NCBI GenBank assembly: GCA_017442785.1
Contig: JAFRZB010000047.1
Span: 30,685 to 94,684, forward strand
Reading direction: 5' to 3'
DNA from: Bacillota bacterium
GTDB taxonomy: Bacteria > Bacillota > Clostridia > Peptostreptococcales > Anaerovoracaceae
DNA length: 64,000 nt
A program made the translations under genes and the position numbers. Under the pieces are notes generated by a model that was given only the letters and a program-made list of their open reading frames with translations, was not told the DNA's origin and made no database searches. Shown one piece after another: positions 7,762-16,844 of the stretch (positions within the stretch are counted from its first letter, which is position 1; each line of letters opens with the position of its first letter).

Positions 7762-8997
7762 ATGAAGAAAGGCCTCGGAAAAAAATTCTGGACGGCCATG
7801 CTCATCTTCGGCCTCATGGGCCAGATAGCATGGGTTGTGGAGAACATGTATTTCAACGTGTTCATATATAAGATGTTCAACGCGGGCGCGGCGGACATAT
7901 CCGCCATGGTCATGGCCAGCGCCGTAGTTGCCGCGCTTACTACCATAATCATGGGAGCGGTCTCCGACAAGGTCGGAAGGCGCAAGGCCTTCATGAGCGT
8001 GGGGTACATCATCTGGGGCCTCACCATAATCAGCTTCGCTTACATCAGGAGCATTATGCTCACTATAGTGATGGACTGCGTAATGACATTCTTCGGCTCT
8101 ACCGCCAACGACGCCGCGTACAACGCGTGGCTGACGGACAGGGGAGACGACAGCAACCGCGGCAGGATAGAGGGCTTCAACTCCATGATGCCGCTGGTCT
8201 CCATACTTGTGGTCTTCGGAGGCTTCATAGGCTTCGACCTCGACAAGCAGGGAAGCTGGACAGCAATCTATTACATCATAGGGATAGCCACAGCCGTTAT
8301 AGGAGTAATAGGGTGGTTCATCATAGAGGACGCGCCGGATCTTCAGCGCAGCTCCCAGCCCATAGCCCAGGTCCTTGCCTACAGCTTCAGGCCTTCTACA
8401 GTAAAGGCAAATAAGAAGCTCTATGCGATCCTGGCGGCGTTCGCCGTGTTCGGGATCTCCATACAGGTGTTCATGCCCTACCTCATAATCTACTACGAGA
8501 AGACCCTCAGGATGCCCAACTACGTGCTGATAATGGCGCCTGCGATAATCGTTGCTGCTGTCGTCACGGCGCTCTACGGCAGGGTCTACGACTCCAAAGG
8601 CTTTGAGAAGAGCATAGTTCCCAGCCTTGCCATGCTGATGCTCGGCTACGTGCTGCTGTTCTTCTTCAGGAGCACGGTACCGGTATTTGCGGGCTCGCTT
8701 CTGATGATGAGCGGCTACCTTACCGGCATGTCCGTGTTCGGCGCAAGGATAAGGGATCTTATCCCGGAGAACCGCTCGGGACAGTTCCAGGGCGTAAGGA
8801 TAATAGGGCAGGTGTTCGTTCCGGGGCTTATCGGGCCTTACATAGGCGCCGCAGTCCTGAGAAACGCCGAGACCATAATAAACAGCGACGGCACGGAGAG
8901 CTTCCTGCCGAATGCCAACATCTGGCTGGCGTCCATGATAGTTGCCGTAGTCCTGTGCGCTGTACTTGTAGTTATCAACAGGGAGAAGAAGGCATGA
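7762..8997 (+). CDS. MFS transporter, probably for a glycoside
   Basis: 411-residue integral membrane protein with about 11-12 hydrophobic helices. The MFS signature between helices 2 and 3 is visible as GAVSDKVGRRKAF, with a second-half counterpart ALYGRVYDSKGF. The stop overlaps the start of the GH2 glycosidase by four bases (ATGA at 8994-8997), so the two are translationally coupled. This suggests import of the glycoside or oligosaccharide that the enzyme cleaves. Ribosome site AGAGAAGG before ATG 7762. The family of sugar/cation MFS carriers fits; the substrate is inferred only from the neighbour. Confidence 0.85.
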   Translation: MKKGLGKKFWTAMLIFGLMGQIAWVVENMYFNVFIYKMFNAGAADISAMVMASAVVAALTTIIMGAVSDKVGRRKAFMSVGYIIWGLTIISFAYIRSIMLTIVMDCVMTFFGSTANDAAYNAWLTDRGDDSNRGRIEGFNSMMPLVSILVVFGGFIGFDLDKQGSWTAIYYIIGIATAVIGVIGWFIIEDAPDLQRSSQPIAQVLAYSFRPSTVKANKKLYAILAAFAVFGISIQVFMPYLIIYYEKTLRMPNYVLIMAPAIIVAAVVTALYGRVYDSKGFEKSIVPSLAMLMLGYVLLFFFRSTVPVFAGSLLMMSGYLTGMSVFGARIRDLIPENRSGQFQGVRIIGQVFVPGLIGPYIGAAVLRNAETIINSDGTESFLPNANIWLASMIVAVVLCAVLVVINREKKA

Positions 8998-10553
8998 GCG
9001 CGTGGGACATCTATCCGAGGCCTCAGCTAAAGAGGGCTTCCTGGCAGTGCCTTAACGGCATCTGGCAGGTAAACGGCGCTCCTGCGTATGTCCCCGCGTG
9101 CAGGACGGAAGAAAAGATCGAATACGTAAGGGACTTCGAGTTCACCCGTACGGATGACGTGGTGCTGCTGCATTTCTGCGCGGCGGATCAGGTGGCGGAG
9201 GTCTCTCTCAACGGAAGGTACCTCGGACAGCATCGGGGAGGATACCTTCCTTTTACTTTTGACATCTCGGAGGCAGTTGCCGAAGGGACGAACAGACTGC
9301 TGGTAACAGTGACGGACACGCTGGACCACACTTATCCTTACGGTAAGCAGAGGAAGGACCACGGCGGCATGTGGTATACGCCCATGTCCGGGATATGGCA
9401 GACTGTATGGATAGAGCAGGTCCCTGATGGATACATCAGAAGCGTAAGGGTTACACCGGATCTTTACGGCGCGCTCTTTGAGGTGGACTGCCCTCAGGAG
9501 GCGGAGATAGAGATACTCGGAAAGACCTACAGGACCGAAGGCGGCAGGGTGAGGGCAGAGATCGAAGATCCGCATCTTTGGACCTGCGGAGATCCGTTCC
9601 TTTATACTGCCTTCGTGCGCTCCGGAAGGGACTGCGCCGAGGTCTATTTTGCGCTCAGGACGGTGGATATAAGGGACATTGACGGCATCAGCAGAGTTTG
9701 CCTCAACGGAAAGCCGGTGTTTTTGCACGGGGTGCTGGACCAGGGCTATTTCAATCCCGGGCTGATGCTCCCCGGGGATCCTGCCGAGTACGAGAATGAC
9801 GTCCTTCGCGTAAAGTCCCTGGGTTTCAATACCATAAGAAAGCACATAAAGATCGAGCCCGAGGCTTTCTACCACGCCTGCGACAGGCTGGGGATGCTGG
9901 TGATACAGGACATGGTGAACAGCGGAGATTACAGCTTTTTCCGCGACACACTGCTGGGCACCATAGGCGCGCCTGTGTCCGACAAAGGCGGAAGGGCCCC
10001 GGAAAGGGAAGCCTTCTTTACCGAGCACTGCAGAAAGACCGTGGAGCATCTGTACAGCCACCCCTGCATTGCGGTCTGGACAGTGTTCAACGAGGGCTGG
10101 GGACAGTTCGATTCCGACAGGCACTACAGGCTGTTTAAGGAGTGGGATCCCACAAGGCTCGTGGACAGCACGTCCGGGTGGTTCGGGAAGGAGCTCTCGG
10201 ACTTCGACAGCCGCCACATATACTTCAGAATGCCGGATATAAAGGGCCCGGGCAAAAAGGGAAGGCCGATATTCATAAGCGAGTGCGGAGGTTATACCCT
10301 TGACGTTTCAGGGGCAAAAGGAAAGACCTACGGCTACGGCAAGTGCGCAGACAGCGCGGAGCTTACGGAAAAGATCGCTTCTCTTTACAAAAAAATGATC
10401 ATCCCCGCCATAGGGCAGGGATGCTGCGGATGCATTTATACTCAGCTGTCGGACATAGAAGAGGAGATAAACGGTCTGTATTCCTGCGACCGCTCCGTAT
10501 GCAAGGTCGACAGAAACGCTATTTCGCGCTTAGCTGAAGCTCTGCCAAGGTAG
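8994..10553 (+). CDS. Glycoside hydrolase family 2 enzyme
   Basis: 519-residue retaining beta-glycosidase without signal peptide, so cytoplasmic. The N-terminal sugar-binding jelly roll contains GGMWYTPMSGIWQTVW, typical of GH2. It is followed by an Ig-like linker and a TIM barrel beginning near the conserved LGFNTIRKHIK segment. Predicted acid/base is Glu367 in FNEGWGQ and nucleophile Glu430 in FISECGG. The start is ATG 8994 overlapping the MFS stop; an upstream in-frame start at 8955 lies inside the transporter gene and lacks support. The last 35 bases overlap the end of the convergent regulator gene. Specificity (galactoside, glucuronide or mannoside) is not determinable here. Confidence 0.88.
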   Translation: MSAWDIYPRPQLKRASWQCLNGIWQVNGAPAYVPACRTEEKIEYVRDFEFTRTDDVVLLHFCAADQVAEVSLNGRYLGQHRGGYLPFTFDISEAVAEGTNRLLVTVTDTLDHTYPYGKQRKDHGGMWYTPMSGIWQTVWIEQVPDGYIRSVRVTPDLYGALFEVDCPQEAEIEILGKTYRTEGGRVRAEIEDPHLWTCGDPFLYTAFVRSGRDCAEVYFALRTVDIRDIDGISRVCLNGKPVFLHGVLDQGYFNPGLMLPGDPAEYENDVLRVKSLGFNTIRKHIKIEPEAFYHACDRLGMLVIQDMVNSGDYSFFRDTLLGTIGAPVSDKGGRAPEREAFFTEHCRKTVEHLYSHPCIAVWTVFNEGWGQFDSDRHYRLFKEWDPTRLVDSTSGWFGKELSDFDSRHIYFRMPDIKGPGKKGRPIFISECGGYTLDVSGAKGKTYGYGKCADSAELTEKIASLYKKMIIPAIGQGCCGCIYTQLSDIEEEINGLYSCDRSVCKVDRNAISRLAEALPR

Positions 10554-11757
10554 TCTCTCCCCAGCTGTAATTCGTAAGGTAGCTCCCTTTAAACAGCGGA
10601 GCGTACTCTTCCTTTCCGGAAAGATAATCATAGAGGTCGCATTCCACGCGGTCTGTCACCAGCCTCCTTTTTCCGTTAACGGACTCGACGGCCTCAGATA
10701 TCCCGTATTCCTCAAGCGTCCTCTTAAGGCGCAGCGCCACTTTGCGGTATCTTGACAGCGTAAGCTGGTCCGCGGGCGCGTCCTCCCACAGGAAGCTTAT
10801 CGCTTCTTCCGAGGACACGAAGCCTCCGCGCCTGTCCACCAGAAGCGCAAACAGCTCCTTTGATTTCTGGTTCCTGAAGGCTATGGCCTTTCCGTCAACG
10901 AACACGTCGAAATATCCGAACGTGCGTATCTTTATCTCCGGACCGCTTCCGGCCCAGGCCTTTTTAGTCTGCGCGTCCTGCATGTCCTCGTAGGCCTTTC
11001 TGCAGCAGAACAGGCTTACGGAGGGAGATGTCTTTATGGATATTCCCATGTACTGCCACTCCGTTCCGTCGGATGACAGCACCTTATAGTGTATCTCGGC
11101 CGGAACGGCGTCCGCGCTGCGCTTTCTGTCCGCCTCAGCGGAGAAGAAGCTGCGGAGCTTTTCCTTGTCTTCCGCGGGAGCCCTGTGGAGTATCCAGCGG
11201 TTGGTAGCCTCGGAAATGCTCATGGGCACGTTGCGGATGAAGCGCAGCATGGGGGATCTTCTGCTGTATATGCACTTTACGGTGTGCGCGGCGTAGTCGA
11301 ACTCGAAAATGTCCTCGTAGACGGCGGAGAGCGCCTGGATGTAGCGCCTGGTCTCCTGACTGCGCCTCGTCCTGCTCCATTCGTCGACGTCTGCGAATAC
11401 CGCGCAGGATCCGCCGCTGCTTTCCGCGGAGATCCATACCATGCAGCGCATGGTGGTGCCGTCAAAGCGTACCAGCTCCGTCTCTTCAGGTGCCGGCCTT
11501 TCGGTCTTTGCAGCGTTATCCAGCAGCTGCGAGAACCTTCCGCGCTCCTCGGGAGTTATCAGCATGTAAATGCTCTGGCTGCATATCCTGAGGCTTTCGG
11601 CGGAGTCTTCGCCCGCGGCGCCGGATCTGAGCATGCTCAGCATGCCTTCGCTTATGTATGTTATCTGCGATGTCTGTCCGCCGGAGAACCTGACGATCCC
11701 GAAGGGGACTGTCTTTTCGAGCAGTTCGAGATCCGGAAGATTTGTTTCGTTAGCCAT
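10519..11757 (-). CDS. Transcriptional regulator: PAS-like N-terminus, OmpR/SARP-type winged helix
   Basis: 412 residues. The C-terminal part from about residue 275 (IRTFGYFDVFVDGKAIAFRNQKSKELFALLVDRRGG...) is a winged helix of the kind at the front of SARP/BTAD regulators, here placed last. The N-terminal 270 residues look like a pair of PAS/LOV-like sensing folds (VRFDGTTMRCMVWI, IHYKVLSSDGTEWQYMGISIK). Own promoter at 11795-11823 and AAGGA ribosome site. It is convergent with the MFS-GH2 operon and overlaps the GH2 gene by 35 bases with no terminator between. It may sense the sugar handled next door, but that is only from position. Confidence 0.75.
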   Translation of the reverse strand: MANETNLPDLELLEKTVPFGIVRFSGGQTSQITYISEGMLSMLRSGAAGEDSAESLRICSQSIYMLITPEERGRFSQLLDNAAKTERPAPEETELVRFDGTTMRCMVWISAESSGGSCAVFADVDEWSRTRRSQETRRYIQALSAVYEDIFEFDYAAHTVKCIYSRRSPMLRFIRNVPMSISEATNRWILHRAPAEDKEKLRSFFSAEADRKRSADAVPAEIHYKVLSSDGTEWQYMGISIKTSPSVSLFCCRKAYEDMQDAQTKKAWAGSGPEIKIRTFGYFDVFVDGKAIAFRNQKSKELFALLVDRRGGFVSSEEAISFLWEDAPADQLTLSRYRKVALRLKRTLEEYGISEAVESVNGKRRLVTDRVECDLYDYLSGKEEYAPLFKGSYLTNYSWGETTLAELQLSAK

Positions 11758-11794
11758 CTTTTGCCGTCCTTTTTTGGTTAGCTTTTGTCAGAAG

Positions 11795-11823
11795 ATTATA
11801 ACCTGAAAACCCGCGATAGTCAA
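11795..11823 (-). promoter_or_regulatory. Promoter of the PAS/winged-helix regulator
   Basis: On the minus strand TTGACT (11823-11818), 17-base spacer, TATAAT (11800-11795). This is one of the strongest promoter matches in the window, 38 bases upstream of the ATG at 11757. Confidence 0.8.
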
Positions 11824-11835
11824 ATTGAGGCAAGC

Positions 11836-11877
11836 AAAAAAAGACTGCAGGAAGGGGAGAGCCCTTCCTGCGGTCTT
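11836..11877 (-). terminator. Terminator of the fatty-acid synthesis operon
   Basis: 16-bp stem (11841-11856 with 11862-11877, one G.U pair) and 5-base loop. On the minus strand it is followed by seven T. It lies directly after the acyl-CoA synthetase stop. Confidence 0.93.
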
Positions 11878-11894
11878 ATAGGGGGTTGTGAAAG

Positions 11895-13532
11895 TTACTT
11901 GCCTTTCTCTCTTAATTCGTTCTTTCTGATCTTTCCGCTTATGGTCTTGGGAAGCTCGTCTACGAACTCTATCTGCCTTATCCACTTGTACTCGGCAAGC
12001 TTGTTGTTGCAGCTGTTCTTGATGTCCAGTTCCAGAGCCTTGGACGGCGTATAGCCGCTTCCGGCCACTATGAAGGCCTTGATCGCCTGGCCTCTGAGCT
12101 GGTCAGGAACTCCCACCACGCTGCATTCGACAACGGCAGGGTGCTCCATCAGAACGTTCTCTACCTCGTAAGGCCCTACGCGGAAGCCGCCCGTCTTTAT
12201 AATGTCGTCGAACCTTCCGTAGAACCAGAAGTATCCGTCCTCGTCCATGTAGGCGGCGTCTCCTGTGTGGAATACGCCCTGGCGCCATACGTACTCGTAC
12301 TGGGCGTCGTCGTAAAGGTATCCGCTGAACACGCCTTCCTGGCGCGGTCCGTTCTTCGGAACTACTACTATCTCTCCCACCTCGCCCTGAGCTACGGGAC
12401 CGCCCTCGCGGCTGCGCAGCTGGACGTCGTAGAAGGGAGAAGGCTTGCCCAGGGCGCCCTCCTTGGAGGTCATGCCCTTGAAGTTCGCAAGCAGCAGAAC
12501 GGTCTCGGTCTGGCCGTAGCCTTCGTTTATCATAAGACCGGTGGTCTCGTAGAACTTCTTGAAGACCTCCGGAGCCAGCATCTCTCCGGCAGTCGCAACG
12601 TGCTTAAGCCCGGGCATCGCCGGAAGGCCCTTCCTTACGATGTATCTGTACACCGTCGGAGGAGCGCAGAAGGAATCCACGCCGTAGCGGTTTATGACGT
12701 TGCACATCTGCCTGGGATCGAAGTTGTCGAAATCGTAGACCATGACGGCGGCGCCGCACAGCCACTGTCCGTATATCTTTCCCCAGGAGGCCTTGCCCCA
12801 GCCGGTCTCGGAGACCGTAAGGTGCAGACCGCCCTCAGACACCTGCTGCCAGTATTTTGCGGTTATTATGTGTGCCAGTGGGTAGGTGTAGTCGTGGAAT
12901 ACTCCCTTGGGATAGCCTGTGGTGCCTGATGTAAAGTACATCAGCATGTTGTCTGTCGCCTTTGTGGGCACTCTTTCAAGAACGTCGCTTGCGGCTTCGG
13001 CTTCCTTCGTGAGGTTGCGGAAGTCCATGATGTCCTTCTTTATGCACCACAGTATACAGCTGGATCCGGCCTGCTGCACCGCGCTCCTGATCTTTGCGGG
13101 AACGTCGTTGTTGGGCGTGCAGATGACGGCGTCTATCCTGGCCATCTGGATGCGGTAGACGTAGTCGCTTACAAGAAGCATGTGCGTTGCCGGAATGGCG
13201 GTGATCCCGAGCTTGTGCAGGGCTACCACGGTAAACCAGTACTCGTAGTGGCGCTTAAGCACAAGCATAACCTTCATGCCTTTCTTAAGTCCGGCGCTTT
13301 TCAGAACGTTTGCTATCCTGTCGCTCTGTTCCTTTATGTCCCTGAAGGTGAAGATGTGCTCCTCGCCCTCGGTATTGCACCATACCATCGCTGTCTTGTC
13401 CGGCGTCTCTCTTGCAATGACGTCCACGACGTCGTATCCGAAGTTGAAATCCTCCGGATATTTCAGGGAGAAGTCGACAAGGCTCCCGTTTTCATCCAAT
13501 ACCTCTGTGCAGTAGTTTTTATATAAGCTCAT
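11895..13532 (-). CDS. AMP-forming acyl-CoA (or acyl-ACP) synthetase
   Basis: 545-residue ANL-superfamily ligase. It has the P-loop-like YFTSGTTGYPKG, the NEGYGQTET motif, the FHTGDAAYMDEDGYFWFYGR hinge segment, and a C-terminal catalytic lysine region PKTISGKIRK. The sequence is closest in feel to medium-chain acyl-CoA synthetases. Start ATG 13532 has GGGAG upstream and lies one base after the fabZ stop; the longer frame adds five residues inside fabZ. As last gene of the fatty-acid operon it may activate exogenous or recycled fatty acids to CoA or directly to ACP. Cytoplasmic or membrane-associated. Substrate chain length is not visible. Confidence 0.85.
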   Translation of the reverse strand: MSLYKNYCTEVLDENGSLVDFSLKYPEDFNFGYDVVDVIARETPDKTAMVWCNTEGEEHIFTFRDIKEQSDRIANVLKSAGLKKGMKVMLVLKRHYEYWFTVVALHKLGITAIPATHMLLVSDYVYRIQMARIDAVICTPNNDVPAKIRSAVQQAGSSCILWCIKKDIMDFRNLTKEAEAASDVLERVPTKATDNMLMYFTSGTTGYPKGVFHDYTYPLAHIITAKYWQQVSEGGLHLTVSETGWGKASWGKIYGQWLCGAAVMVYDFDNFDPRQMCNVINRYGVDSFCAPPTVYRYIVRKGLPAMPGLKHVATAGEMLAPEVFKKFYETTGLMINEGYGQTETVLLLANFKGMTSKEGALGKPSPFYDVQLRSREGGPVAQGEVGEIVVVPKNGPRQEGVFSGYLYDDAQYEYVWRQGVFHTGDAAYMDEDGYFWFYGRFDDIIKTGGFRVGPYEVENVLMEHPAVVECSVVGVPDQLRGQAIKAFIVAGSGYTPSKALELDIKNSCNNKLAEYKWIRQIEFVDELPKTISGKIRKNELREKGK

Positions 13533-13533
13533 A

Positions 13534-13968
13534 TTATCTCCCGGCATTGCCGTTCGTTATCGCAAAGGCGAACTCCGCGCTGACGCACATGCGGCCTTCC
13601 ACCGATACAGTTCCTTCCGCGAAGTAGAAGGGGTGCTTTGCCCTTTTGATGCTGCACCTGGTCTCTACGGTGTCTCCCGGCTTTACCGGAGAGCGGAACT
13701 TTACGTTGTTAAGACCGGTATATACCGGCAGCTGTCCTTCCTCCAGCTTATCCTTAAGGAGTATGCAGGCGGACTGGGCCAGTATCTCGCAGAGTATCAC
13801 TCCCGGAACTATGGGGTTTCCTGGGAAGTGGCCTCTTAAGAAGAACTCATCGCCTGTTACATGATAATGTCCCACGGCGGTGCCGTCTTCCTCCGTTACG
13901 TCATCCACCAGCAGCATATCGTCGCGGTGGGGGAGTATCTTTTTTATATCTTCTTTGTTAAGGGTCAT
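13534..13968 (-). CDS. fabZ: 3-hydroxyacyl-ACP dehydratase FabZ
   Basis: 144-residue hot-dog dehydratase of type II fatty-acid synthesis. It removes water from 3-hydroxyacyl-ACP to give trans-2-enoyl-ACP. Starting at MTLNKEDIKKILPHR, catalytic His47 lies in GHFPGNPIVPGV and Glu61 in ILCEILAQ, exactly as in FabZ. AGGAGGGCAAA precedes ATG 13968; the longer frame beginning at 14031 lies inside fabF. The ATG overlaps the fabF TGA by four bases. Length is normal. A FabN-like isomerising role cannot be excluded, since no FabA or FabM is seen. Confidence 0.95.
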   Translation of the reverse strand: MTLNKEDIKKILPHRDDMLLVDDVTEEDGTAVGHYHVTGDEFFLRGHFPGNPIVPGVILCEILAQSACILLKDKLEEGQLPVYTGLNNVKFRSPVKPGDTVETRCSIKRAKHPFYFAEGTVSVEGRMCVSAEFAFAITNGNAGR

Positions 13969-15206
13969 TTTGCCCTCCTGAAGGCCAGGCAGGCATTGTG
14001 TCCGCCGAATCCCAGCGAGTTGGAAAGGCACAGGTCCACATCTGCCTTAACGGCCTTGTTGGGCGTGTAGTTGAGGTCGCAGGCGGGGTCCGGCTCCTTG
14101 AGGTTGATGGTCGGCGGGATGATTCCTGTCTCCAGCACCTTAAGGCAGGCTATGGCCTCTATGGCGCCCGCAGCTCCCAGCATGTGCCCTGTCATGGACT
14201 TGGTGGAGCTTATGATCGCCTTCCTTGCTTCCTCTTCTCCGAGAGCCTTCTTTATGGCGAGGGTCTCACCGGAGTCATTCATCTTGGTGCCTGTTCCGTG
14301 CGCGTTTACGTATACGGACTCTCCGGCCTTGTATCCGGCCTCCTTAAGCGCGTCCTCCATGGCCCTTGCGCCTCCTTCGGCATTGGGGTCAGGAGAGGTG
14401 ATGTGATATGCGTCGCAGGTCACTCCGTAGCCGCAGATCTCTCCGTATATCTTAGCTCCTCTGGCCTTGGCGTGCTCGTATTCCTCAAGTATCAGAGCCG
14501 CGGCGCCTTCGCCTATTACGAAGCCTCCGCGCCTTGCGTCGAAGGGCAGGGAAGCGGCGTTCGGATCCTCGGAAGTGGAGAGGGCCTGCATGTTTATGAA
14601 TCCCGCAACTCCTACCGGAACTATCGAAGCCTCCGCTCCGCCGGATATGGCTGCGTCGGTGTAGCCGTGGCGTATCGCCCTTACTGCCTCACCTATGGCA
14701 TTTGATCCGGAGGCGCAGGCGGTGACTGAAGGCATTGCCGCTCCCTTGCATCCGAAACGGATGGCAAGAGCACCTGCCGCCATGTTCGGTATCATCATGG
14801 GCACGAACAGGGGGGATACCCTGCGCGGTCCGCGCGTGTTGAGCTTCTCCACCTCGGTGGATGTGGTGCCCAGACCGCCTATGCCGGAGCCGAAGTACAC
14901 CGAGAACCTTTCGGGAGCTATTGTCCCGAGTATCCCGCTGTCGTCCATGGCCTGCTGGGCGGCGCCTATGGCGTACTGGGTGTAGAGATCGTTGCGCAGA
15001 GTCTCAACGTGCTCCATGTACTGCTCCGCGTCGAAGCCCTTTACCTGGGCTCCGAGCTTTGCCTTGTAGTTGGTGGTGTCGAAATAGGTTATGGGGCCTA
15101 TGCCGTTATAACCGCCTGTGAGGTTGTCCCAGCATGTGGTGATGTCGCTGCCTACGGGGCTTACGACTCCCATTCCCGTTACGACTACTCTTCTGTATTC
15201 GTTCAT
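13965..15206 (-). CDS. fabF: 3-oxoacyl-ACP synthase II FabF
   Basis: 413-residue condensing enzyme that elongates acyl-ACP with malonyl-ACP. Catalytic Cys164 lies in TACASGSNA, with the His motifs VNAHGTGT and KSMTGHMLGAAGA, and the N-terminal RRVVVTGMGVVSPVG typical of KAS II. GGAGAGAC precedes ATG 15206, eight bases after the fabG stop. No FabH initiator is present in this operon, so FabF or an enzyme elsewhere must begin chains. Confidence 0.96.
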   Translation of the reverse strand: MNEYRRVVVTGMGVVSPVGSDITTCWDNLTGGYNGIGPITYFDTTNYKAKLGAQVKGFDAEQYMEHVETLRNDLYTQYAIGAAQQAMDDSGILGTIAPERFSVYFGSGIGGLGTTSTEVEKLNTRGPRRVSPLFVPMMIPNMAAGALAIRFGCKGAAMPSVTACASGSNAIGEAVRAIRHGYTDAAISGGAEASIVPVGVAGFINMQALSTSEDPNAASLPFDARRGGFVIGEGAAALILEEYEHAKARGAKIYGEICGYGVTCDAYHITSPDPNAEGGARAMEDALKEAGYKAGESVYVNAHGTGTKMNDSGETLAIKKALGEEEARKAIISSTKSMTGHMLGAAGAIEAIACLKVLETGIIPPTINLKEPDPACDLNYTPNKAVKADVDLCLSNSLGFGGHNACLAFRRAK

Positions 15207-15214
15207 GTCTCTCC

Positions 15215-15943
15215 TTACATTGCTATTCCGCCGTCCACGCGCAGCACTTCGCCTGTTACGTATCCGGCTTCAGCCAGGTATGCCGCCGCCTGAGCTATGT
15301 CCTCCGGCTCTCCCATCCTTCCGAGAGGGATCATTGAGAGCAGGGGGCTGTCCTCCTGGTCCGCGGTCATCTTCGTCCTGATGAATCCCGGGGCTATGGC
15401 GTTGCAGCGTATGCCCTTGGAACCGAGCTCCTTGGCGACTGTCTTGGTAAGACCTATCAGCCCCGCCTTGGAAGCGGAGTAGTTGGCCTGGCCGGGATTT
15501 CCTATCATTCCGGACACGGAGCTGATGTTTATGATGCATCCCTCCCTGTTCCTCAGGAACAGTCCGGTGCAGTGGCGTATCATGTTGAAGGCGCCCTTGA
15601 GGTTCGTATCCAGAACGGCGTCCCAGGACTCCTCCTTCATGGTGGCTACAAGGCCGTCTCTGGTGATCCCGGCGTTGTTCACGAGGATGTGTACGGTCCC
15701 GAAATCCTTCTTTATTGCAGCTACCGCGGCCTTGGAATCCTCGTAGGAGGACACGTCGCAGCGGTAAGCCCCGGCTTTTACGCCGTATTCGGATCTTATC
15801 TGCTCAAGAAGAGGAGCGGCGGCTTCTTCGCCGGAGCGGCAGAGTATGGCTATGTCCGCGCCCATGGACGCGAACTTAAGGGCAATGGCTGCACCTATGC
15901 CCTGTGCTCCGCCTGTCACGACGGCTGTCTTTCCGTTAAGCAT
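15215..15943 (-). CDS. fabG: 3-oxoacyl-ACP reductase FabG
   Basis: 242-residue short-chain dehydrogenase that reduces 3-oxoacyl-ACP with NADPH. TGGAQGIG forms the nucleotide-binding loop and NNAG follows beta-4. The catalytic set is Asn114, Ser142, Tyr155 and Lys159 (YSASK), with the end ...VLRVDGGIAM typical of FabG. Ribosome site GGAGGTAGAGA. Its start overlaps the fabD stop by eight bases, so translation is coupled. Confidence 0.95.
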   Translation of the reverse strand: MLNGKTAVVTGGAQGIGAAIALKFASMGADIAILCRSGEEAAAPLLEQIRSEYGVKAGAYRCDVSSYEDSKAAVAAIKKDFGTVHILVNNAGITRDGLVATMKEESWDAVLDTNLKGAFNMIRHCTGLFLRNREGCIINISSVSGMIGNPGQANYSASKAGLIGLTKTVAKELGSKGIRCNAIAPGFIRTKMTADQEDSPLLSMIPLGRMGEPEDIAQAAAYLAEAGYVTGEVLRVDGGIAM

Positions 15944-16844
15944 TCTCTACCTCCGAAAGGAGCGCATCCATCTCGGAGACGCTGTATGTCTTTACGTTTG
16001 CATCCGTGCGCCTGATAAGGTTTATGAGAGTCTGTCCGGGGCCTATCTCTATGAAGGTGTCTATCCCGGAGGCTATCATGTTCCTTACTGTCTGCTCCCA
16101 GCGGACGGGGTTTACGATCTGCTTTGACAGAAGCTCGAACGCGTCGTCGCCGTAGGGCCTGGCCGTAAGGTTAGCATAGAGCGTAACGGCGGGCTTTTTG
16201 AGCTCCGCCTTTTTGAGCTCTTCCGCAAAGCTTTCTGCGGCCGGCTGCATGAAGGGCGAATGGAAAGCGCCGCGCACGTTCAGCGGAAGCACTCTTCCGC
16301 GTATCGCCTTTATGTCCTCCTTAAAGGCAGGCATCTCGGAGCTTAGGCCCGAAACGCTCACCTGCCCGGGAGAATTGTAGTTCACGGGATATATCCCGGG
16401 GTGCTTTGCGCACACCTCTTCCACCTGCTCGTTAGTAAGCTTTACTACGGCTGCCATGGAAGTGTCCTGAGTCTCGGACGCCTCCTGCATCAGCTGTCCG
16501 CGCCTTGTCACGAGCTCAAAGCCGGCCTTCAGGCTGAACACTCCGGAAAAAGCTGCTGCTGCAACTTCTCCCAGGGAGAAACCTGCTGCAGCTTCCGGCT
16601 CTATGCCTTTTTCGGTGAGCACTGCCGCCGCCGCAAGCTCCATCGCGAACATGCAGGGCTGAGTATTGGAGGTCTGCTTCAGCTCTTCCTCGGTGCCCTC
16701 AAAGCACTGCTTAAGAGTTCCGGGACGCAGGCTCTCGCAGGTGTCGAACACCTTGCGCGCAGCGTCATAGTTATCGTAGAGTTCTTTTCCCATGCCGGGG
16801 AACTGATCTCCCTGGCCGGAGAAAACGAAAGCTATTCTACCCAT
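15936..16844 (-). CDS. fabD: Malonyl-CoA:ACP transacylase FabD
   Basis: 302 residues. It transfers malonyl from CoA to ACP. The N-terminal FVFSGQGDQFPGMG is the classic FabD opening, Ser90 sits in GFSLGE, and the partner His lies in GAFHSPFM. ATG 16844 with GGGAG eight bases upstream is preferred over the longer frame (16955), which would read deep into fabK. The start overlaps the 3' end of fabK by 13 bases. Confidence 0.95.
   Translation of the reverse strand: MGRIAFVFSGQGDQFPGMGKELYDNYDAARKVFDTCESLRPGTLKQCFEGTEEELKQTSNTQPCMFAMELAAAAVLTEKGIEPEAAAGFSLGEVAAAAFSGVFSLKAGFELVTRRGQLMQEASETQDTSMAAVVKLTNEQVEEVCAKHPGIYPVNYNSPGQVSVSGLSSEMPAFKEDIKAIRGRVLPLNVRGAFHSPFMQPAAESFAEELKKAELKKPAVTLYANLTARPYGDDAFELLSKQIVNPVRWEQTVRNMIASGIDTFIEIGPGQTLINLIRRTDANVKTYSVSEMDALLSEVENA

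Noticed and set aside
6225-8027. 600-residue open frame on the minus strand
   Set aside because: Antisense to the zinc-ribbon/MORN gene and the MFS start; low-complexity composition mirrors the Glu/Ala tract.
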